Part shown: positions 31,536 through 42,335 of the stretch, piece by piece
How the letters are laid out: every line of letters begins with the position of its first letter
How positions within the stretch are numbered: position 1 is the first letter of the stretch
Assembly (NCBI RefSeq): GCF_042242105.1
Contig: NC_092013.1
Location: 10,227,618 to 10,291,617, forward strand
Reading direction: 5' to 3'
DNA from: Pempheris klunzingeri
Taxonomy: Eukaryota > Chordata > Actinopteri > Acropomatiformes > Pempheridae
DNA: 64,000 nt
Position numbers and translations under genes: made by a program
Notes under the pieces: model-generated
Databases searched by the model: none
What the model was told of the DNA's origin: nothing
What the model saw: the letters and a program-made list of their open reading frames with translations, nothing else

Positions 31536-34500
31536 ATGAAGGTCATTGCTGTCCTTGCACTCTGGGTGACCCTGTTCTACCAGGGATACAGCAGTAAGAG
31601 ACGTTCTCTGCTCTATTATCACCACAACCAATATTACAGATTTACGCACAACTATGTAATATAGTTACAGTGCGGTGTCGTTAAGATGAAATGATCCTGT
31701 TGATTCTCAGACTCCCTGGACTCGTGTCAGGGTCGCTGTGGTTTTGGAACAGACAATAGTTTCTCCTGTCAGTGTAACCCGTCCTGTGAGCGCTACAGAG
31801 ACTGCTGTTCCGACTACACTGAGATATGTAAAGGTGAGTGACAAAAGCAAAACTCTTGTGTCATAACTAATCATTGACACATTGTAGACTTTTTGCTCTT
31901 GTGACATTTATGTTCCTTGTAGCTGGAGCCACATCCTGTAAAGGCAGATGTGGGGAGAAATACAACTCACAGAACGAGTGCCACTGCAACTCCAAGTGCA
32001 CGCAGCATAAAAACTGCTGCAGCGACTACGCAGAGCTCTGTGACAGTAAGACCAAACACGTGTCACCCATAGCTGAACCCGCTTCACGTGCCACACAGTA
32101 TATCAGCAGTGTTGGTCAGCTAGTTTCTATCTGTTAGCGCTGCTCCCTCCTGAACCTTCGCTCTATTTGTAACACCTGGCCACCTTCACATGGCCGACAG
32201 TGAAATCAGGCAGTCGGCAGTCAAACTGAAAAAAAATGTCTGTGAGATGTCAGTTCAACTCTCTCAACTTCTCAGATGGTTTCATTTAAATAACTGTTTA
32301 AGGCTCAAATACATCAATTAATACAACATTTCACAAAAAAAAGAAAATATTGGAGAAAAGTACATAAGTGAATACAAATTTCTCCTCTATCCTCTTCACA
32401 TGAATCATCTTATCACACCTCATATTTATCTGTTGATGGCCTTATTCCTGCATCGGGAAACTAAACTACTGAACTGTATATAAGGCAGTTTAAATGATCC
32501 AACTCCTGTAACAGTAAAATGCTCCTTAAGCACTGATGCACCAGTATTATTAATGTAGTTTATTAGAATAATGTAAAGTGTGAAGTGGCCGTGTTGCTTT
32601 AACCAATAGTGTATATAATATATCATTCACAGGGGAACTTTTACGTCTTGATATCAGTACTTTTACTTAAAAGTAAAGGACCTGAATATTTCTTCCACCA
32701 CTGTTGGCTTGTAGTCAAAGCTTCTCCTGGTCAGTATTTGACCAGCAGGAGTCACTGTTGTGCTTTACAACGTGTTGTAAGTAAAAACAGGTTTCAGTCA
32801 CTCTCAGCTCAGTGAGACAACACTGCAAAAAACATTGTTTTTTTTTGTGCACCAGTCAACTTTGAGTTTTCAGGCTATTTTGCTTCAATAACATGTCCTC
32901 TTTCAGACTGGAGGAAACAAAACGTCCAAAATACATATTCATAGTTTATAGTGTATTTCACTAGACTTTGTTTATTAGTGTCTGTAGACTTCTCCTACTT
33001 CTATTATTTTTAAAGGCTGTTTTCTCAAAAAGAGTTTCCTTCTCTCACTCTGATCCAGATGTCTACACCTCAGTAGAACTTACACACACCAAACTTGTTA
33101 CTGTTTTGTCTGATTCATGGAGTGACAAAACAAGATGTCCAAAATTTCCTCTGTAAAAACCGTTGGTTCCAGTGTAACCTGCCTTTATCCAGTGTTCAGA
33201 TATGAAAGTTATGAGTTCAGTTATGAAAATGTATGGAAATTGGCACATATTTAACTAGATAATGCCCTTTTAACATATTTAGACATTACGTTTCAGAAAA
33301 CTTTTGTGAACGGCACTAACAAGACACAGACTGATTATGTGTGTGTGTGTGTGTGTGTGTACAGGTGACGGAGGAGGAGGAGGAGGAGGAGGAGGAGGAG
33401 GTGGGGGTAGTGTGATCACAGACGCTGAGCTCAAGGCTCTCTCTGAGACGCTTTATGCTCTGGATTCAAACAAGGCTTCAGCCTCAGAGTTGGTCATTGA
33501 CCCTCAGGCTCTGGTGCCCGACTCTCAGACCAGCTCCCAGTCAGATCTCTCCCCTGAACGGTGGGAGGACAATCCTATTAGTGCTGCTCTCGATCATTGG
33601 CTTGACGTATTTGCTCCTTTTCTGTGTCATGTTTGTATTTTTGTTTCCAGCTTGTTCCTGTACCTGAATGAGGAGGCTCTGTTCTCCAGACCCACCTACG
33701 CTGCTCTCCTGGCTGTGCTTGATAACTACCACCGGATGACTGGACAGGTGGAGGACTTCAGTGCTCAGCAGCTGGCTGAGCAGGAAACCTTCCTCAAGGA
33801 GACCATGTCCAACACTGAGCTGGGCAGGGAGCTGTTTGCTTTCCTCTACACCAAGGGTAACTAGTCATGTTAGTGCTCGACTGCAGGGGATTTCAAAGTC
33901 TGACACTGAGCGCCCCAACTCAGATGAAATTTAGTCAGCCGTACCATCCAATTACCCCGTCTACTCTGCTGATAAAAATATTGTAAAATTATTCAAAAAA
34001 GGGTTTATTTTGGTTAAAATGTGTCAAATGAGCACCATTAAGGGCAGCACGGTGGTGCAGTGGTCAGTACTTTACCTCACAGCAAGAAGGTTCCAGGTTC
34101 TTGAACCTTTCTGTGTAGAGTTTTCTCCAGGTACTCCATCTTCCTCCCACAATCCAATCCTCTAATTTGCTCATAGGTGTGAGTGTGAGCATGAAAGGTC
34201 ATCTGTCTCTGTGTGTTGGCCCTGTGATTTACTGAAGGACAGGCGGTATAGACAATGGATGGATGGATTAATAGTATGCTGTTATCAGTCCCTGTTTGCA
34301 ATTCGTCCACAGAATCACAGACAGCCATAGACGTAGATATGTAGATGTTGCATTGACTGCCTCAGCTGTTGCTGCGATACCTCTCTATCGTTGCCGTATT
34401 GGACCGGGCAAGACTGACACAAGTAAACAGGGGAGATGGAATGGTTTTTGTTGGACTGGTTTACAGGCCAGTCTTGCTGGTCCAATATGGCTGCAATGTT

Positions 34501-35427
34501 GATGTACAATCCAGCGGCCACTGTGGCGTCTATGTCTACGTAACAAGTAGGTTACTTTGATGCTGAAGAAAACTTAGAAACACAATTGAAGTTTTGCAGT
34601 TATAAGGAGCATCTTATCTACTCCTTACTCTCTCTGCTCTAGTGTTTTTAGTGTATGTTATTCTGTGTTTTAAGGCGTCTATGCATCAGAGGAAGAGTTC
34701 ATTCAGGACCTGAAGATGATGTGGTTTGGTCTGTACACCCGCAGCAACAACGTGATGGACTCCAGCGGCTTCGAACACATCTTTGCAGGTTTGGACAGAG
34801 CAGATTTCTTTCAAACAGCGCAGATGCTTTGCAAATATATTTTTTTTCTTTGCAATAATTTACAAACACATTGTGTAATAGGAGAGGTCAAGAAGGGTAA
34901 GGTGTCTGGTTTCCACAACTGGATCCAGTTTTATCTTCTTGAGAAGAGAGGAGAGCTGAATTACTACAGCCACAGCTTCAATGGGCCTGTAAGCATCCAA
35001 AACACAGACCTCAGTTTTTATACTCCGACATGTGTAGCACACGCTCCATATTCTCTTTCTATGTGTCACTTGCTCTTAGTGGACTACCTACCCTGATGTC
35101 ATTGGGATGCAGTTCATGTGGGATGGTTACTTCAAGCAGGTCGGCTCTGCAGTCATTGGCTGCAGCCCTGAATTTGACTTTGCCTTGTACAGCCTCTGCT
35201 ACATCGCTCGCCCCGGAAAACAGTGAGTATATCTACATGTCCTGGGATGGTTTCTTACATGTGAATCTTTTCTGAGTTAGATTTTTTTATTGTCTCTCAT
35301 CTGCAGGTGTCGTCTGAGCCTTGGTGGGAAGGAACTCATTATTCAAACCTACACCTGGAATAACTCTTACTATGGTGACAGGAAGAAGTTCATCGGCTCT
35401 GCCTTTCCTGCAACTCCCAGGAACTGA
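31536..35427 (+). CDS. endou: Poly(U)-specific endoribonuclease (EndoU), secreted, two somatomedin-B domains
   Basis: Metal-dependent RNase of the XendoU family that cuts at uridines. Coding exons: 31536-31593, 31711-31833, 31923-32045, 33365-33560, 33651-33856, 34675-34788, 34882-34988, 35080-35222, 35307-35427. All introns are GT-AG, and the joined frame is 396 aa. Signal peptide at about 1-18 ([17 protein letters not shown]). Somatomedin-B domains occupy about 25-60 and 66-101, each with eight Cys; each is one 123-nt exon. A Gly tract (about 13 Gly) follows, encoded by a (GGA)n repeat. The EndoU domain covers about 120-396, with likely catalytic His270 (FEHIFAGE), His285 (GFHNW) and Lys328 (YFKQVGS), and the conserved [12 protein letters not shown]. 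Exon 4 begins after a (TG)n tract instead of a polypyrimidine tract. Teleosts have several endou paralogs; which one this is was not determined. Confidence 0.95.
32455..32703. repeat. Partial dispersed-repeat copy in endou intron 3
   Basis: AAGGCAGTTTAAATGATCCA, AACAGTAAAATGCTCCTTAA, TTTTACTTAAAAGTAAAGGA and CTTCCACCACTG follow the order of the 3' half of the same teleost repeat seen at 29715-30445. The match is by memory of the consensus. Confidence 0.5.
33338..33399 (+). repeat. endou: (TG)n tract at splice acceptor followed by coding (GGA)n
   Basis: (TG)11.5 occupies 33338-33360, then ACAG, then exon 4 starts at 33365. The (GGA)10 repeat begins at 33370. The exon-proximal microsatellite encodes the polyglycine linker, and the intronic one takes the place of the pyrimidine tract. 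Confidence 0.95.
34044..34270. repeat. Teleost dispersed repeat with tRNA-like head, in endou intron 5
   Basis: It starts GGGCAGCACGGTGGTGCAGT, then GGTCAGTACTTTACCTCACA, GCAAGAAGGTTCCAGGTTC, TTTCTGTGTAGAGTTTTCTC, TCCTCCCACAATCCAATCC, GTGTGAGTGTGAGCATGAA and ends GGATGGATGG. The head resembles a pol III A/B-box arrangement (GTGGTGCAGTGG ... GGTTC). Same family as 26058-26325. Confidence 0.75.
34322..34545. mobile_element. Hairpin-forming MITE-like element in endou intron 5
   Basis: The left arm (TAGACGTAGATATGTAGATG, then TATTGGACCGGGCAAGACTG) pairs with the right arm (CCAGTCTTGCTGGTCCAATA, then GTTGATGTACAATCC, then CGTCTATGTCTACG). Arms are about 90 bp, imperfect, around a loop near 34425-34470. 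No protein is encoded. It lies between the repeat at 34044 and exon 6 at 34675. Confidence 0.75.
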
Positions 35428-35582
35428 AGCTGCCATACCAGTCCCTAGAAAACTGGGGAATATTTTAATTTCACTTTCATTGAATTGACTAGAAGTTAGC
35501 GCAATGAGAGAATGTATAAGAATGACTATTCTGTTCAAAGGTGTCACACTCTTCACTGTTGATCTGCCAATTTATAGTATAG

Positions 35583-35660
35583 ACAATTAAAGAATAACAG
35601 AGAAACAGGCAGAGAAACGCTGTTTCAAACAATAAACAACTCAATGAGGATTCTGCTTGT
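35583..35660 (+). terminator. endou: endou poly(A) signal
   Basis: AATAAA at 35631-35636 lies about 205 bases after the stop codon and is followed by a GT-rich stretch (CTGCTTGTGTTTC). An ATTAAAG near 35586 is an alternative. Confidence 0.65.
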
Positions 35661-36770
35661 GTTTCATTAGTCTATAAACGCTTTGAAAAATAATATTCCT
35701 GCTCAGTTTAATGGTTACAATATATGAGGTGATGTTAGTGTATCGCAACATCATATTTTTATTCCCAACATGTCTCAACAAAGCAAAGAATAGATCTCCT
35801 CATTTTGCTCCATTCCAGAAGTGGCCCGCTCTGACACACGTGTACCCACTTGCTTAAATAAATCAGTAAACCAGACAGTGGATTAATCTGCAGTGTGGCC
35901 CCTCTGAGCTGTCGAACAGTGCAAGAGAATGTGGTGCCCTCCCAGGGGCACGATCAAACTGTGCCTAATGGGGCAAAAAAATGGGCCTTTACACACCCTG
36001 AGCGCGCACAATACTGACACCAACCCTTCAGCAGTAAGAGCATGTGTGCATCTGACACAATTGCTTATTGTCTCATAAAACAGAAAAACAAAAAAAACAA
36101 AATGCAGTCTTTTGCAGTATGAACTATAGAAACAAAAAGACATTAACAGATCCTGTTCTGCTTGACCTGCTTCAAACAGTAGCCACCAGCTAAACCTGTT
36201 CTTATCAGCTGTCCATAAAGCTGTGTGTGTAACTCCCCAGTGTGGGGTTAAGTGTGGTTGTGTGTGTGCGTGTGTGTGTGTGTGTATGCGTGTGTGTGTG
36301 TGTGTGTGTCCAGCTGGGATGGGGGTTGATTTTACTCTTTCACTCATCTGGGGTGACTAACAGGATAAATTCTGGTCTGCCGACAGAACAGGGGGACACA
36401 CTTGCAGCCCTGTTTGAAGAAAGTATTACAGGAGATGGATCTGCCACTGATCCCATTGTCCACCAGTCTGTGTGCATTCATGCAAAACAAGAGCACAAGA
36501 CCAGTCAGTTCGCAGGAAAACTGCAGCCTTCAGCGATTCATCTGATTTGGGCCTCACATGCATTCAGTGCGTTGGAACAACATGACAATAAAGTAGAATT
36601 TCTCTCACTATTTTGTCAGAACATATTACGTTTTCTAAGCTGGTGACTCTAGAAATTAGAAGAGTAAATCTTCTCTCTTTTCACTCTGCCCTCTTTTTAA
36701 AGCCCCAGTGGAATCAAATTAAATCACAGTGGTGCAAATAAAAGAAAAAAAAAGATTCAATTGTTTCTTT
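35661..36770. other. endou-neurod4 spacer, proximal part
   Basis: No coding exon is recognisable. It contains a (GT)n/(TG)n microsatellite at 36258-36309, interrupted by GCG and ATGCG. Confidence 0.5.
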
Positions 36771-36779
36771 TGTCACTCA

Positions 36780-37050
36780 CACAACTTCATAATCGAATTA
36801 TAGCTGGCCACCCGCCAGCGTGTCCTCGCATCTCCTCCAAATGGGCTCCTCCTGGCAGATCTCGTGAGCCACCTGACTTTTGTTTTGTAATTATATTATC
36901 CCGCTCTCCCTTTAGCGTGTTGTGGCTAATGGCTGCGCGGGCTAGCCCAGCTGCACATGCAGAAACAAAGCTGCTTATGGGGCCAGACAATGGACCCGTG
37001 GAAAAGGGACGCCTGAAGGCGGTCAGCCAATGAGCACGCACAACAGGGGG
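36780..37050. promoter_or_regulatory. Candidate conserved noncoding element upstream of neurod4
   Basis: The block has balanced base composition and clustered motif cores: E-boxes CACCTG (near 36871) and CAGCTG (near 36949), a homeodomain-like TAATTATATTATC (near 36888), an ACAATGG Sox core (near 36987) and a CCAAT near 37026. It has no coding frame with splice sites. It lies about 3.6 kb upstream of the presumed neurod4 leader exon. Inference only. Confidence 0.3.
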
Positions 37051-37058
37051 CCAACAGA

Positions 37059-37100
37059 GGGTTTAGGGAAGGGTTAAGGGGGTTTAGGGGTTCAGGCAGA
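37059..37100 (+). other. G-quadruplex-type motif (telomere-like G runs)
   Basis: GGGTTTAGGGAAGGGTTAAG continues GGGG then TTTAGGGG. Four G-runs of three or more with 2-4 base loops lie within about 24 bases, matching the standard intramolecular G4 pattern. Confidence 0.8.
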
Positions 37101-40100
37101 GGGGGGTGTCTACTTCACCCAGTGGTGGGGTCCATCAATGAGATGGTTAGGAGGAGGACACATGGTCAGCATCACCCCTGTCTCCCCAGGGTCGGTCTCT
37201 GGGCTGGAGGGAGGTTCAAGTTTGGCTTATATGCCGGCCATTTCTAAAGTTGATGTGGGACCATGAAATACAGAGCAACGTTCATTCTGTGAAGTTTTTT
37301 GTATGCTTTCTGAACCATTTGATGGCCGTATTGTCATTGTTGTTATCAATAGTACATGTTCTTAAGTGGATACAGACGTGCAGAGTGAGAGATACGTAGT
37401 AGTATAGCTCATAGTATTGCTGCAGTAAAAGTTTATCTGAGGCTGCTGAAGAAAAAAAATTGATTGCTGCACATGTAATATATCCATTCCCCAAAGCATG
37501 AACACACACAAACACACACACACACACTAACATGCACACACTCCTCGTGCCGTGGTATTGGCATCTCTCAGAGGACTTCCAGTACGACAGATGGACAAAA
37601 CCCACTTTCCCCCACTGTCACACACAGAAACTCTGGGGAATCAGAGGAGGGTCATGTTTGTGTGTGTACTGGAGTGAAGTTTTATCCGTCCTTCATATTT
37701 TCATTATAATAAAGTACATTTCCATCCCACAAACACACCTAGAAAAGGTGAGAGAGGCGGCATCCTTTGAGCAATGTGAACGTGCTGAGTGAGCTGAGCA
37801 GCCAGTGGAGAATAGATGAGCATCTGAGCCAGGGACTGTTAAAATAAGAGGTATGTTTAAGAGAAGACCATCTGCAGCAGGACTTCATCATGTGCGGTCA
37901 GCACTGAGGGACCTGGGGACATTATGGCATACATACAGTGTTACACTTGAGCACCACTTGTGGAACATGAACACTAGATGACACACAGTAAGTGGGTCAA
38001 ACTGAAGATAAAAATATAAAAGGAGCAACAAAAAAGTAGTAGTTTTGTGACAGACGCAAGTTGTCTCATGCCCTTTAGGCAAAATAAACAAATCGTAATT
38101 TACTTTTAATATGACAATGTTTTGTGAGTGTGTGCAATGGGGACACAAGGCCTCAGCTATCATATTCCCCTGCCGGTTCTACTCTGGGGAAGACCCGACT
38201 CTGCTATTCCCATTTCAGGCTGCAGGTGTGGAATAGGAAAGGCAGAGACCCAGGGGGGGGAGCAGTGGGGACGGTGGTCGGCCTGGGAATGAGAGGCGCA
38301 TAGTTTGGGTGTGCAGATCATCTTGTAAAGTAGCTCGGGCCTCTCTGTTAGAGCATGTGGTGCTCTGCTCCCTGACGATGAGCGTCAACAAGATATCCTG
38401 TGGTCCTTTGCTTCTTTGTCCCAGAACATTCGTTTGGTTCAGGGACAGATTATGAGCATATTTGTCATATACCCACCTGGAAAAAACAACATGGGTTCAT
38501 TCATCTGTTCATTCTCATGGTGGCAAAATTATAAGCTTTTATAATTTACTATTCAGTTTATCCATACACATCTGATACTCATCTACTATGTGAATTAAGT
38601 GTACTATTTTATGTTTAATGTTGCGGATCACAGTTAAACTGCCTTAACAGGTAAAGTAAGAGGGACATGGCATTATTTGAAGCATAAATGAGTCCTGTTC
38701 AGACACACAGCATGTCCCTTTTAGTTACTATATATGTGTATTTTTCTCAAATGAAAGCAGAGTTACAGCAATGGTCCACCTGTCTTTGTTAAACAGCCCC
38801 GAAACATGAGAAACATTTGTACATTTTGAAATAGTTGTTGAAATAGAGTTGAGTTTTGGCTTCTGTTACAGTCAAAAGCAAATCCACTCTGACAACAATC
38901 CACAAACGAAAATGTTTCCTTTCTTAGTCAGTGCAAAGCTTCAGATAAGTTTTGTGCGAATGTGTAATTTGTTGGTGTGTGTTGCGGTTGATTTGATCAA
39001 CAAGAGCAAGTTCAATGGTTGATTTGATGATCAAGAGAAGCCTTAAAAGCCTTTTTTATTTCTCAATTTTCAGAACAACTTTAAAGGGCCGCTACCAAAA
39101 GGAAATCAATAAAAGTTAAACTACACATTGTTACAGCAAAGAGAACTTTACTCTCATGATGCTACAGCTGAAAATACCATGTGTGGAATAAAACCAAGTG
39201 CTTTTACTCAAGCACAATGTTGAGGTACTTGTACTTAAAAAGGGAAATCCACCAATGAACACATCAAAGTGTATTAGGTTTTACTACTGCACATGTGAAA
39301 AAAGTCATTTAAAGCATTTTGTGGCTCCAGAGGGAGCTGCGTGAAACATGATAAACTGCCTCCAGTGATGTCACTTGAGTCAGCGTCTCTGTTGAAGACG
39401 ACAAATTTGAAAAGAAAAAGAACTTGAAGGTGCAGAGTTCAAAAGACATGAAGTAACCAGACCTCTGTGGTTCGCCTCTCTGAGTCTTAAGGCTACTTTA
39501 GCTGCTACTAAAATAACAAAACATGAATCCATGACCGAACTGCCAGAAGTGGAGTTGTATTGTGGGTAATGTAGGTGCCAGGGTCTGACAAGAGAGAAGA
39601 AAGAGAGAAAATCTGCATCTGCACTGCTGCATTGATTCTGATACTTTTTTACTGGACATCAGTGTTGAATCGGTGGACTTCTCTTTTGACTTCAGTATTT
39701 AAATTTCATGCTAATTTATACTTTGACTCCACTACAATTTTACTTTTAACTCTGTTATATTTGGCAGCTAAAGCTGGAACCCAAAGTGGTTCTTCTAAAG
39801 CATCTCTCTGAAGAACCGTTTTTGTTTCCAGTTGGCACCTTTATTTTTCTGTTACTATGCAGATTCAGATATTATTACAAATCATAGATGAGTATATTAA
39901 ACATGATACTACAGTACATGAAGCTGTAAAAATTGCTCCAGCTTCAAGTTTTTAAATACTGCTTATATGTTGATGCATCAATATCAATAGAGATAAATCA
40001 TAAAAGGGGACATTAGCAGCATTAATTTCAGTAGATTTTGCCGATACTTCAACTTTTAATTGAGTTACATTGTGGGATGTCAAATTTTTTTTTTTTAAAT

Positions 40101-40500
40101 GAAGGATGTGAGTGCTTCCTCCTCCACCAGAGCATTCAATGTGGGTTATAGCAGCAAAACCCAGAAGACGTGGACCTACATACTGCAGAGAGGAGAGGCC
40201 ATGGAATGAGTCCCAAAGAAGCTCCTGATGCTGCACACCTCATGTGAGCAAACCTTCCCCGTCTGGTCGGAGCCGCCTCTTGGGGTGAAGTGAACTTGTT
40301 CAGCAGCCTGTCTGCGCAGTGCGGAGGGCTACGGATGGCTGGAAGAGGGGATGGAGCAAACACCTGCTCACATGCAACTTCAAGCTGTCACATACAGTTA
40401 AGCTCAGGCGGCTGAGCGCGTCTCTCCTCAATGCAAACGTGCTGCGAGCGCCCTCAACAAAGACCCGGGCCTCTCCTGTTTGTCTCGAGCATTTCACTGA
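37100..40500. other. endou-neurod4 spacer, distal part
   Basis: No coding exon was recognised. 38160-38420 is GC-balanced, with CAGGTG near 38223, and could be regulatory. 39200-40065 holds fragments resembling the repeat family at 29715-30445 (AGTGCTTTTACTCAAGCAC, GAGGTACTTGTACTTAAAAA, CAGATTCAGATATTATTACA, TTGATGCATCAATATCAATA). Confidence 0.45.
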
Positions 40501-40514
40501 GCTTATGCACATCT

Positions 40515-40516
<2 letters not shown>

Positions 40517-40568
<52 letters not shown>
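40517..40568. repeat. (CA)n microsatellite upstream of neurod4
   Basis: About 26 uninterrupted CA units, roughly 40 bases before a (GGA)n tract. Confidence 0.97.
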
Positions 40569-40571
<3 letters not shown>

Positions 40572-40608
40572 GATGAGGGGATCGAGCCACGGGCCGGCCA
40601 CGCGCGTC

Positions 40609-40692
40609 ATGGGGGGAGGAGGAGGAGGAGGAGGAGGAGGAGGAGGAGGAGCTTCACCGTGGAGGTTAAAACCCGGAGCCCCCGCAGAGTGA
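40609..40692 (+). other. Possible upstream ORF encoding polyglycine in neurod4 leader
   Basis: ATG at 40609 is followed by GGG and twelve GGA codons, then 13 further codons (ASPWRLKPGAPAE) and TGA at 40690-40692, 27 aa in all. It lies within or just upstream of the presumed leader exon. It counts as an upstream ORF only if transcription starts before 40609, which the sequence does not show. Confidence 0.3.
40614..40650. repeat. (GGA)n microsatellite
   Basis: Twelve uninterrupted GGA units at 40615-40650. Confidence 0.95.
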
Positions 40693-40829
40693 CCCACGCT
40701 GAGAGTCCGTGGGACAGCTCAGCACGGAGCATCACCGCAGTTGGACAGAGACTCAAAAACTGTGATCCGCGGGAGGAAAGAAACATTTTTCATCTGCCAA
40801 ACTTCCCGATCCAGACCTCACCAGCACGG
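40651..40829 (+). other. neurod4: neurod4 noncoding leader exon (presumed; 5' end unknown)
   Basis: GC-rich sequence ends in a donor CACGG|GTATGT at 40829/40830. The neurod4 coding exon has a clear acceptor (TGTCTCTAG at 42321-42329) just six bases before its ATG, so an upstream noncoding exon must exist, as in other NeuroD genes. This is the best donor upstream. The intron would be 40830-42329. Confidence 0.55.
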
Positions 40830-42335
40830 GTATGTTTCAACTCTAGAAGTAACTTATGCAGCCTGAAGGAGTTCGTGGGACTGATTTTTGTGTGATTTCT
40901 CTGCTGATCAGCCAAACAGCGTATGTGTTTCACATTATAGTCCAGACGAGTCGCATCACACATGCATGTTTTTAGTTTTTGGCACAGCTTTGATCTCTAA
41001 AGTCAACAGGCAGGGGATTAATCAAGTGGAAAAATATTAACGAAAAGCTTTTGTAAATTGGTACATTTTCCCGTTGTGGGACTAATAAAAAAATATCTTA
41101 TCTCTTTTTTAATATGCGTTAGTGGACATTTAGCAAATAGCTGCACGTAATTTGTGGCGAGATATTAGTTTGGAAATGTCTGATTTCAATTCAGTTTGAG
41201 TCGTCTGCCTCTGATGTGGGGATGTCGATCTTTCATTTAATCCCATGGTCGTCGCTTCATCCACGGAGCAAATCCTGCGATGCCCCAGATTGAAGTCCTG
41301 TCTGTGACTTTATCTCGCCGGGGCATTACCGGCCCACAAGTTCACCGGGATTACCTCGAGCAAAGGGGAAGAAGGACTAAAACCTGATACTGCAGACATA
41401 CAGATTCAAGTAGTCATATCGGTTTTTTATTTTATTTACTTATTGTCAGTCAGCACCTGTGGGTGAGGAGCTGTCCGGTGCTGAAACCACCGGCCTGGTT
41501 ATTATTGGTGCATGAAAACTTGTACTCACTGGCTGCAGGTTACATCTTTTTCAGGGCTGTAGCAGGATTTTATAGACACTGGGGTGGTGAGTCCCTTAAC
41601 CTTAAAGTTTTGCCTTCAAATTCTTATTGAAGTGTAGCTGCAAAAGCTTGTACTCATTGTGCCTTTTTATATTGTTACATTATTCTGTTGGGTTATTTTA
41701 AAGGATGCTTCAACGTGGATGCAATATTTTAATGCAAAAGTGTTGTTGGTGTTTGTAGTTGAATGAACTGTACAACAATACATAATTTAGAATTTTTGTG
41801 CCAATGTAAAATCTATTATGCAAAGTAACTAGTAGGGGAGTAAAAAGTTTAATGTTTTCTTCTTATAAGCAGTGTAGCAGCATAAAAACAGAAATACTAA
41901 AGTTAAATAAAATATCTTGAAGTTGAAAATAGATTATAAATAGATGCTTTTCACCACTACCATTCATTTGCTGTAGTTGTGGACATATTAATGTTTTAAG
42001 TTCGAAAACCTGCATAACACTGCCGGTCGATGGCAGGATGTTGCCAATCATCATCATTTAGAGGATAATAATGCAATAACGAAATTGCCCCTCAGCCAAG
42101 GCTGGCCTATGAAGGTTCCCACAGCACTGTGAGGCTTGTGAGATGAATGATATTATCCGCAATGTCCCCAGCAATAACAAAATACATAGATTACATAAAA
42201 CAGTAAAGGCAGAATAGCAATATGGAGGATTTCCTCTGATGAGAGAAGTTCTGAATGCAGATACAGTAATACGGATTATAAACCTGTCTGCACCATAAAT
42301 GTCTGACAGAGATGTTTCCATGTCTCTAGAGAACT

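Noticed and set aside
35883-36347. 154-aa - strand frame
   Set aside because: Contains a translated (GT)n tract; no protein similarity and no exon boundaries.
40431-40895. 154-aa + strand frame with poly-Thr/His and poly-Arg, and its - strand poly-Pro counterpart
   Set aside because: Made only of translated (CA)n and (GGA)n microsatellites.
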